Below, one piece after another: positions 9,901-18,377 of a DNA stretch of 21,358 bases. The notes below the pieces were generated by a model that had not been told where the DNA came from, searched no databases, and saw only the letters and a program-made list of their open reading frames with translations. The stretch is from Pelargonium cotyledonis (Eukaryota > Streptophyta > Magnoliopsida > Geraniales > Geraniaceae). The stretch's first letter is position 1. Each line of letters starts with the position of its first letter. Both the position numbers and the translations under genes were made by a program. The stretch covers positions 1-21,358 of the forward strand of contig JAYMTA010001177.1 of NCBI GenBank assembly GCA_036897625.1, given 5' to 3'.

Positions 9901-11189
9901 TCGAATATATCCCGTATCGAATGTGTCCCGAGAATGTCCCAAATTGAACATGTCCTGATAATGTACCAAATCGAATGTGTTTCGATCGAATATGTCCCGA
10001 ATTGAATGTGTTTTGAATTGAATATGTCTCGAGAATGTCTTTAATCGAATATGTCCCAAGAATGTCCTGAATCGAATATGACTTCAAAAATATCCTAAAT
10101 CGAATGTGTTTCAATCGAATATATCCCAAATCAAATTTGTTTTGATCGAATATGTCCCGAGAATGTTCCAATTTAAATATGTCCCGAGAATGTATCGAAT
10201 CGAATATGTCTAGAGAATGTTCCAAATTGAATTTTTCATTAATTGAATGTGTTTCGAATAGAATTTTTCCTAAATCAAATATGTCTCGAGAACGTACCTA
10301 ATCAAATATGTCCCGAATCGAATATGACTTGAGAATATCCTGAATCGAATGTGTTTCGATCAAATATGTCCCAAGAGTGTTTCAAATCAAATTTGTCCCG
10401 AATCAAATGTGTTTCGATTGAATATGTCCCGAGAATGCCCGAATGAATATGTCCCAAAAATGTCCTGATTCGAATGTATTTCGATTGAATATGTCCTGAG
10501 AATGTCCCACGAATGTCCCGAATCGAATGTGTTTCGATTGAATATGTTTTGGGAATGTCCGAAATCGAATATGTCTTGAGAATGTCCTTAATAGAATATA
10601 TCACGAATCAAATGTGTTTTGATCGAATATGTCACGATTGAAATGTGTTTCGATCGAGTATGTCCCGAGAATGTCCCGATAACGAATATGTCTTGAGAAT
10701 ATCTTGAATTAAATATGCCTTGAATCGAATATGTCCCGAGAAGGTCTCTAATCGAAATGTCCCGAAATTGTGTCGATAATGAATGTCCTTTGAATGTCCC
10801 AAATCTTATATGTCCCGAATCGAATGTGTTTCGATCGAATATGTCACAGATTGAATGTCTTTCGATCAATTATATCCTGAATCGAATGTATTTCGATCGA
10901 ATATTTTCCGCATCAAATGTGTTTCGATCGAATATTTTCCGCATCGAATGTGTTTCGATCGAGTATGTCATGAGAATGTCCCGAATCGAATATGTCATGC
11001 TTCGATTGTGTTTCGATCGAGTATGTCCCGATAATGCCCCGAGAATGTCACAAATTGAATTTGTCTTGAATCGAATGTGTTACGAATCGAATATGTCCCG
11101 AGTTTGTCCCTAATCGAAAATGTCCCGAAATTGTTCGAAGAATGAATAAGTCCTGAATCAAATGTATGTTGAATCGAATATGTCTTGAG
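6936..11189. repeat. 31-bp dimeric minisatellite, block 2
   Basis: About 4.25 kb of the same dimeric unit as block 1, with more variant units of the CCCGAGAATGTCC kind. A landmark around TGTATTGAGAATNTCTTGA recurs at 7361 and 9850, and again at 11841 beyond this block, so segments of 2.0-2.5 kb also share order. Local 31-bp copies are recent: the variant word ATTTTCCGCATC occurs at 10903 and 10934. Open frames on both strands follow from the unit and are not genes. Confidence 0.92.
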
Positions 11190-11345
11190 AATGCCCCTAA
11201 TTATGAATGTCTCAATTATGAATGTCTCGATTATGATTGTCCCGAATTACGAATTTCCCGAATTACGAATGTCCCGAATACGAATGTCTCGATTACGAAT
11301 GTCCTGAATACAAATGTCTCAATTACGAATGTTTCAAATCACGAA
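11190..11345. repeat. Short tract of 15-16-bp type units inside the array
   Basis: About ten units such as ACGAATGTCCCGAATT and ACGAATGTCTCGATT, with no GTGTTTCGATC half. It separates 31-bp type DNA on either side, so the two unit types alternate and do not form one clean boundary. Confidence 0.8.
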
Positions 11346-11964
11346 TGTCCTGAATCGAAAATGTCATGAGAATGTCTTGAGAATGAATATGTCCCGAGAA
11401 TGTCTTGAATTGAACGTGTTTCGATTGAATATGTCCCGAGAACGTCCCAAATCGAATGTGTTTTGATCGAATATGTCCTGAATTGAATGTGTTTCGATTG
11501 CATATGTCCCGAGAATGTCCCAAATCGAACATGTCCCGAGAATGCCCGAATGAATATGTCCCGAACAAAATATGTTTCAATCGAATATATCATGAGAATG
11601 TCCATAATTGAATATATCACGAATTGAATGTGTATCGATCGAATATGTGTCAAGAATATTCTGAATCAAATATGTCCCGAATCGAATCCCGAGACCGAAT
11701 ATGTCCGGAGAATATATTGAATCAAATATGTCTCAAATTGAATATGTCCCGAGAATATCTCTAATCGAAATGTCCCGAAATTGTCCAAGAATGTCCCGAG
11801 AATCAAATATATTTTGTCCAAGAATGTCCCATATTGAATATGTATTGAGAATGTCTTGATAATGAATATGTCTCAAGAATGTCCTAGATCGAATGTGTTT
11901 CGATCAAATATATTCGAGAATGTACCGAATCCAATATGTTGCGATCGAATATGTTCCGAGAATG
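11346..11964. repeat. 31-bp dimeric minisatellite, block 3
   Basis: About 0.6 kb of dimeric and CCCGAGAATGTCC-type units, including the third copy of the TGTATTGAGAATGTCTTGA landmark at 11841. The last clear TTTCGATC half-unit lies at about 11897, and the tract grades into simple 16-bp units near 11965. Confidence 0.82.
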
Positions 11965-14299
11965 TCTCGAATCACGAATGTCCTGAATTCAAATGTCCAA
12001 AAACACGAATGTCGTGGATACAAACGTCTCGAATCATGAATGTCCCGAATCACGAATGTCTCGAATACGTATGTCCCGAATGTGAATGTCCCAAGTTAAG
12101 AATCTTATGAATACGATTGTCCCAAATTACAAATTTCCCAACTAACGAATGTCCCGAATTATAAATCTCCTGAATATGATTGTCCCGAATCACGAATATC
12201 CTAAATCAAAAATGTTCCAAATGCGAATGTTTCGATTACGAATGCCACGATGAGTACATCAAAATGTCTCGAACACGAATGTCTCAAATACGATTGCCCA
12301 TAATGACAAATGTTCCAAATACGATTGTTCCGATTTACGAATATCTCGAATACAAATGGCTCGAATCACGAATGTCCCGAAAACGAATGTCCCTGATATT
12401 ATTTTTCCGAATACAAATGTCTCGAATTACAAATGTCCCGAATTATGAATGTCCTGAATGCGAATGTCCTTAATACAATTGTCTCGAATACGAATGTCCC
12501 AAATACGATCGTCCTGAATACGAATGTCTCGAATCACCAATGTCTAGAATTATGAATGTCTTGAATACAAATGTCCCGAATCAAGAAAGTCCTGAAAACA
12601 AATGTCTCATATACGATTGTGGTGAATTGTCCAGAATGCAAATGTCTTAGGATATGAATGTCTCGAACCATGAATTACCAATCATGAATGTCCTGAATCA
12701 CGAATGTCCCGATTACGTATTAATTGAATTACAAATGTCACGAGTTAAGAATCTCCCGAATACGATTGTACCAAATTACGAATCTCCCAAATATGATTGT
12801 CCCGAGTCACGTATGGTTCTAGTCACGAATATCCCGAATTAGGAATATCCTGAATCACGGATGTTCCAAATGCAAATTTTCTGATTACGAATGCTACGAT
12901 GAGTACATCAAAATGTCTGAATTACGAATGTCTCAAATTACGAATGCCTCGATTACGAATACCCCACAATTGGAACATCTGTGATTATGAATGTCCCGAA
13001 TACGAATGTCCGAAATTACGAATGTCCACAATTCTCCCGAATTACGAATGTCTCGAATCACAAAATATCTCGAATTACAAATGTCCCGAATATGAATGTC
13101 TCAAAAATACGAATGTCCTGAATACGATTGTCCCGAATTGTCCAGAACACGAATGTCCCAGATACGAATCTCGAATCGTGAATTTCCTAAATCACGATAG
13201 TCCCGAATTACGAACGTCCCAAATTATGAATAACCTGAACACGAATTTCCCGAATTACGAATGTCTCGAATCACTAATGTCCCAATTACGTATCTCTTGA
13301 GTTGTCCCGAATTACGAAACTCCTTAGTTAAGAATCTCCTGAATAAAAATGTCCTAAATTACGAATGTTCCGAATTTGAATGGGTCCCGATTACGATTAT
13401 CCCCAATCACGAATGTCTTGATTACGAATGTCCCGAATACAATTTTCCTAAATCGAAAATGTCCCGATTCACGAATGTCCTTAATCACGAATGTCCCGAA
13501 TCAAGAAAGTCCCGAGTATGATTGTCCTGAATTACGAATGCCCCAAATCACAAATGTCCCAAATCACAAATGTCCTGATAAGTACATTAAAGTGTACTAA
13601 TTACGAATGTCCTGAATCACGAATGCCCCAAATGCGAATGTTCCGATTATGAATGCCACAATGAGTACATCAAAATTTCTGAATTATGAATGTCCTAAAT
13701 TGTCCCGAATACGAATGTCCCAAATCACGAATGTCCCAAATCACGAATGTCCCAAATCACGAATGTCCCAAATCACGAATGTCCCGAATACGATTGTGCC
13801 AAATTACGAATATCTTGAATTCGAATGATCTGATTACGAATATCCTCAATCACAAATGTCCTGAATACGAATGTCTTGATTACAAATGACCTCAACTACG
13901 AATGTCCCGAATTACGAATGTCTCTTAATACGAATGTCCCGAATAAGAATGTCTTGAATCACGAATGTCCTTTAACACAAATGTTCTGATTACGAATGTC
14001 CCCAAACACGAATGTCCTAATGAGTTCAACAATATGTCCGATGTGTACATCAAAATGTCCCTAATTAGAAACCGATTACAAATGCCACGATGAGTACATC
14101 AAAATGTCTGAATTTCGAATGTCCCGAATCACGAATGTCTCAAATATGAATGTCTTGATTATGGATGTCACGAATTACGAATATACCTAAATACGAATGT
14201 CCCAAATTACGAATGTCTCGAGTCACGAATAACCTGAATCAAGAAAGTCCCGAATACGATTGTCCTGAATTAAGAAAGTTCTGAATACGAATGTCCCGA
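11965..14299. repeat. 16-bp minisatellite, right-hand block
   Basis: About 2.3 kb of the simple unit close to AATGTCCCGAATTACG, 15-17 bp, much degenerate. A homogeneous tract at 13714-13777 holds four identical 16-bp copies of AATGTCCCAAATCACG. A different word, GATGAGTACATCAAAATGTC, is embedded at 12249, 12898 and 14089, with diverged forms at 13577, 13660, 14019 and 14040 and beyond the transposon at 14643. Its flanks are shared too, which shows higher-order duplication of 650-760 bp. Confidence 0.9.
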
Positions 14300-14595
14300 C
14301 ACTACAAATAGCAATTTGCTCGCTAATTGCTCCCTAAATTGCAAGCAAATAGCAAGCAAACAAATTAGTAACATTAGTAATACACTTTTCGAGCAAACAT
14401 TTTTGCAAGCAAATTAGCTAGCATAGCAATACGAGCAATTGTTTGGTACTAAATTTCCACTAACACATTGCAAGCAAATTAGTGAGCAAATAGCGAGCAA
14501 AACAATTTGCTCGCTGGTTTCTCGCTATTTGCTCACTAATTATTAGCTCGCTGTTTTCTCGCTATTTGCTCACAAAACTGCAGTTTTTTGTAGTG
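14300..14595. mobile_element. CACTA-type non-autonomous miniature transposon (296 bp)
   Basis: It begins CACTACAAATAGC and ends GCAGTTTTTTGTAGTG, so the terminal inverted repeats share CACTACAAA, the signature of the CACTA/En-Spm superfamily (established knowledge). The flanking bases are CGA at 14297-14299 and CGA at 14596-14598, the 3-bp target duplication expected of this superfamily. Removing the element and one CGA restores an in-register minisatellite unit (TGTCCCGAATCACGAATG). The interior is built of TTTGCTCGC/GCGAGCAAA words in both orientations, like subterminal transposase-binding repeats. A perfect 21-bp inverted repeat pairs 14477-14497 with 14521-14541. There is no coding capacity, so it would need transposase from elsewhere. 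Confidence 0.9.
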
Positions 14596-14738
14596 CGAAT
14601 CACGAATGTCCCTAAACACGAATGTTCCGATTAGGAAACTCCTAATGAGTACCATCAAAATGTCCCAATTACGAATGTCCCAAGTCACGAATGTCCCAAA
14701 TCAAGAATGTCCTTAATTCAATATTGTCCCTAATACGG
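14596..14738. repeat. Right end of the large array
   Basis: About eight further 16-bp type units after the CACTA element, including a diverged TAATGAGTACCATC landmark at 14643. The last recognisable units are at about 14710-14736 (ATTGTCCCTAATACGG). The array stops abruptly against GC-richer DNA. Confidence 0.85.
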
Positions 14739-15480
14739 AGGATCGTGGAAGATAGCCCGGAGTTGGTCGCGTGGTAGAGGGATTAAAAGGTCGTGGAAGA
14801 TGACCCAAAACTGCTTGCGCGGGCCAGGAGATGGAGGAGGCTTGTGTGGGTAAGGGACAGAGGGTCGTGGAAGATAACTCAGAATGGCTCGTCGGGGCAA
14901 GGTGACTTGGGGGCAGGATGGTGGATCCAATCTAAGACTTCCGCGGGAGTGAAACATTTGCGCTCTTGAGCATCCGTGGGCATGAACACATGTAGGTTGG
15001 AGTGACATCCTTATCATAGGCAAGGATAAGGGATTGGGTTTACTTGAGGTTGCATCCTTATAGGCAAGTTTCTTTGGACGTTCGGGTCTTGGACATGCGG
15101 GTGCGGGACAAAGGGTCGTGGAAGATAACCGAGAATGGCTCGCTGGGGCAAGGTGACTAATGACTGGGGGCCAAGGATGGTGGATCCAATCTAAGACTTC
15201 GGCGGGAGTGAAGCATTTGCGCTCTAGAGCTTCCGTGGGCATGAACACTTGCAGACTTGATGAGTATCCTTATATGTAGGCAAGGATAAATTAAGGATTT
15301 CGTTTACATTCTTAGTGTCAAGTTTCTATGAAAGTTTTGGTCTTGGACATGCGGGTGCGGGCACACGCAGTTATGTGTTTGATCAAAGATCCTGAGGTTG
15401 TGAACGCGCCAGACTTAGCCACTTCAGCTATCCGTGCGATCTAAGGGCATAGATCCGGGAGGTGTCGTTGGTTTTTAGGG
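14739..15480. repeat. GC-richer block with a 251-bp tandem duplication
   Basis: The segment starting at 14856 (GACAGAGGGTCGTGGAAG) recurs from 15107, with a period of 251 bp and similarity to about 15360 (shared GGATGGTGGATCCAATCTAA and TCTTGGACATGCGGGTGCGG). Two more partial starts of the same word, TCGTGGAAGAT, are at 14743 and 14792. It is GC-richer than its surroundings. A 172-codon minus-strand frame spans it, but the two copies are read in different frames, so it is not credible as a gene. It may be part of a decayed retroelement; no domain is visible. Confidence 0.7.
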
Positions 15481-16240
15481 CCATTATCCTTTCTTTAGGG
15501 TAGTGTCCTACAAACTAATGACTACTTTATGTAGTGGGACACTTGAATTAATTTACTATGGATTAGAACCATTAATTTAAGGGAAAAATTCATAGTTGAA
15601 AACCATTAAAATTGGTTGAAACAAATGAGATTAATTTAATTATGTTTATCTCATGAAATGGGATAAGTGTGTAAATTAGAATCCCATATTGCCGAAAAAG
15701 AAGATGCTAGTAGTGTTTTAATACACTTGGACTTCTAATACTATCAAACAAGTATTAGAGTGGTATAACAGGCCAAGCCCACACGCGCTTGCTCGCCTCA
15801 GCTCGGCTTGGGCCTGGTTGGACCGACCCGAGCGCAGGGCGATTGTCTCAGGTTGAGGGCTTATATCTTTTTGGGCCGAAAACCAATTGAGCTTCTAATT
15901 TGAGTCAACAAGTGACTCTTCATATCCTGTAACAATCTATTAAAGCATGCAATTATTTGGGCCGTTTTTTGCTTTTACTTTTGTGGTTTTAAAGCCCATG
16001 TTAATTGTTGCTTTAATTATGTTGTTACAAACACTTTGTGAGAGAGCTTTCTGTCCGTGGTGATTCTTGCTCGCTAGAGGTACGCTTGGATGCAGTGGTC
16101 GCTTGAGGCTTGTGGTAGAAGATGCACTAGGCTGTACACGGATTATCCTGACGTGGAGATTGCCAGGACCTGTGCACGTGGTAGGGGGCAATATTTTCTT
16201 AAGGCCAGCTCTTTTTCAAGAGCGATCTGTGAGTTCTTTC
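15481..16240 (+). mobile_element. LTR-like stretch of a possible Copia-type retroelement (ends uncertain)
   Basis: A TGTCCTACAAACTAATG start at 15504 is followed by a near-inverted TGTAGTGGGACAC at about 15533. Then come ATCCCATATTGCCGAAAAAG, a GC-rich GCTCGCCTCAGCTCGGC run and a GGGCCGAAAACCAATTGAGC word. This order resembles LTRs of dicot Ty1/Copia elements as I know them (recall, unverified). A CACGTG box lies at 16175-16180. I find no matching second LTR, primer-binding site, polypurine tract, target duplication or pol domain, so at best it is a solo or decayed LTR. Confidence 0.35.
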
Positions 16241-17376
16241 CAATTTCGTTTCTACTAAATTGCTTCTCTAATTTTTTTTTACTATTCCTATTATCGTTTG
16301 TTCGCTTGTGTGCTTCTTATTTGCTTGTTTTTGTCGTTCCTCTGTTTTGCTTCTTGTTACCATTGGTTGTTTAATCGTTTTATAAAACTTGTTTTCCAAA
16401 GTCCTTGTTCTCTATTTTATTATTTTTATTCGTAAAATTGTTTTGGCTTTTAAAATTATTATTGTTCTCTAAATTGTTGTTTTGTCCAAACTGTTTATTT
16501 TTAAAATCTTTGTTAACATTTTTGTGTTCTTAATTCTCTCTCTTATCTCAAAATATTGATTCTATACAATCTCCTTTCGTTTCTTCTTGTTTTCAAACCG
16601 TTTATTTTTGTGTATGTTTATTTCTTTTGTCCTATAATTATTATCTCGTTAATACTTTATTTATCCTCATATTGTTGATGGTGAATTTGATATACTTTAT
16701 AACCTGAATAATTCACTAATAATGTAAACTTGGTAAATCGTTAAATTCAATTGTGTGTGCCATTTAATTGAACGTTGTGTGTTGCCCCTATTTTGTAAAA
16801 TTCAGACAACAGATGTTGAATCGTTTGTGTTAATTGTGCTATTGCCTTGGGGTTTGCGGATCCCCATCGTGAGGCATGGCGATCGTGCGTCCATGGAGAG
16901 TTGACCTATGCCTTCGGGTGGCATGACAACCGAACTTCATTGGTGGAGCCATCCCATGCTCTCGTGAGGCATGACGATAGTACTCCCTTGAGTTTTTTTT
17001 CTTCTTTCTATATTCCTCATACTAACATCTTGCTTTTTGTCAGCAGTGAATATATGCTTGTCATTGTCTATAATCTCAACAGTGCTGATGAATCAACAGT
17101 GTAAATCAGTGAGGTGTTGAAAGGTGAATCTTAATTCGTGCAAGACTGCTATCTGTTTTCTTGCCAGTTTGTGGGTGTGTTTCTTTTGCTAGGTGGGTAG
17201 GGTGGAGAGGATGCAAGACTTGTTTGTTGATAGAAATTGTATCTTCCAATGAGAAATCAAGACTGTTTTTGTTGTTGTAGCTTGTAACTGTTGTTGGCCA
17301 CCTTGTTTTCTTATCTATCTTCTCCTCTGTTTTAAATTATTGTACTTAAGTTTATCATATATATTTGTACTGGTAG
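16241..17376. other. T-rich intron- or leader-like DNA without a supported gene
   Basis: From 16241 to about 16680 the + strand is strongly T-rich. At 16847-16990 there is a GC-richer piece with a short internal repeat, TCGTGAGGCATGRCGAT, at 16867 and 16962. After that, ordinary AT-rich DNA. A short + frame at 16847-17104 is open but shows no domain or plausible splice setting. Nothing firmer is supported. Confidence 0.4.
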
Positions 17377-17454
17377 GTTGGTCTGGGATACAGATGATGT
17401 CCTCATTGTCGCCCCTTTTTCTACACACTGGGATGCAGAAGATCATATACGCCC
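17377..17454 (+). CDS. Possible exon of an unidentified + strand gene
   Basis: After a T-rich tract and an AG (ACTGGTAG), the frame starting at 17378 reads LVWDTDDVLIVAPFSTHW, then DAEDHIRP. It stops at a TAG overlapping a possible donor (CCC, then GTAGGA). The aspartate-rich VWDTDD has a superficial likeness to a HAD phosphatase motif, but nothing else of that fold is visible, so I make no functional claim. It lies on the same strand as the exon-like pieces left of the array. Confidence 0.28.
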
Positions 17455-17636
17455 GTAGGAGCGAACTTTACTAGGGTTGGCAAAACTGTATGTGCTTGTA
17501 CTCTTATGTGATTCTAGATTTGCTATTGACTCTTACGGACCTATATATATTTACAGTTAAATATTTGTTATGGCTATTTGCTTGTTAGCATAGTGAGTAG
17601 CTAATTAAGTGGTAGCATGATTTATGTGCAAATCAG

Positions 17637-17786
17637 AACTTTCCTGCATCGCTAAAATGTTCAGTTGCAGAATATGTGCATGTTGAAACCAAGGGAAGGA
17701 AGTGGGAGATTGGTGGTTTGATTTATTCAAGTGACTGCTATGAATCTATGATAATGAATATTATTAGAAAGCACTCTTCAAGTTGA
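17637..17786 (+). CDS. Possible exon encoding a 49-residue segment
   Basis: The frame opens after AAATCAG and reads NFPASLKCSVAEYVHVETKG, then RKWEIGGLIYSSDCYESM, then IMNIIRKHSSS, to TGA at 17784-17786. A second acceptor (TTCAGTTGCAG) at 17668 would start it at the YVHVETKG part. A donor inside (ATTG, then GTGGTT) could shorten it. The residue mix (Trp, Tyr, Cys, charged residues in balance) is unlike random AT-rich DNA. The family is unknown. It could be a last exon or a relic. Confidence 0.33.
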   Translation, partial: NFPASLKCSVAEYVHVETKGRKWEIGGLIYSSDCYESMIMNIIRKHSSS

Positions 17787-18073
17787 GTTTGTGAGGAGTG
17801 ATGAGGACCTCTCTCTCAAACCAGATTGAATCCATTCTGGGTTTTATAAATCACTCAAATCCAAGTGAACTTTCCTAATTGGTTCAGCTGCACCATATGC
17901 ATTTCTAAATGTGGTGTTTAAATTATGTGCCACAAACAATCAAAACCATTTACATTACTACTAAGCATTCTGTTTTGCTTTGTGTTGTATTTGGATTTTA
18001 GCTTTTACAAGTGTTTTGTTCTCATCTATATCACTATCACTCGTATAATCGGACTTTGATTTTGTTGAAGCAG
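17787..18073. other. Intron-like or 3' untranslated AT-rich DNA
   Basis: No coding stretch of note. It ends with a T-rich tract and TTGAAGCAG, a good acceptor for the exon-like piece that follows. Confidence 0.35.
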
Positions 18074-18168
18074 GCTTGCTCTTTAAGCTGCTATTGGAGA
18101 AACAATTTCAAGAACTGAATGTCTCGGATATAGCGTGTGCTTCTCTCCTGAAATCGATTCCATGTGCA
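18074..18168 (+). CDS. Possible 95-base exon of an unidentified + strand gene
   Basis: Bounded by TTGAAGCAG and by a donor GTGAGC. After two leading bases it reads LLFKLLLEKQFQELNVSD, then IACASLLKSIPCA, and the last full codon ends exactly at the donor. The pattern of Leu, Lys and Glu suggests a short amphipathic helix. No family is recognised. If it belongs with the piece ending at 17786, that piece must be spliced before its stop. Confidence 0.35.
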
Positions 18169-18377
18169 GTGAGCCTCTACTATCTAATGTTCTCAATTGT
18201 TGATTTTTTTTTTCTTCTGTCAAACAAAACATGAGTTGTTTTTTCAATTCCTTGTTCATTTCTAGCTTTACATTGCTTAAAGTTGTTAGAAAGTGGGTTT
18301 TTTGTTTTCAGAATTGCCTCATGCCTTAGATAAAATATTATTCGACAAATCAACGTTTATATATTCGTAAACTACAA

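Noticed and set aside
3340-14738. CRISPR-like or other spacer-repeat array
   Set aside because: Repeats are contiguous and degenerate without unique spacers, the context is eukaryotic, and no associated genes exist.
14730-15248. 172-codon Pro-rich minus-strand open frame
   Set aside because: It spans a 251-bp tandem duplication whose two copies are read in different frames, and there is no domain or promoter. Chance openness in GC-richer DNA is the simpler reading.
15940-16191. 83-codon minus-strand frame and overlapping + frames at 16067-16374
   Set aside because: There are no recognisable domains. They overlap the LTR-like and T-rich stretches and contradict each other.
17378-17455. HAD-type phosphatase reading of VWDTDDVLI
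   Set aside because: Only a short aspartate-rich likeness exists. The expected motif residues and downstream motifs are absent, so naming a phosphatase would be unsupported.
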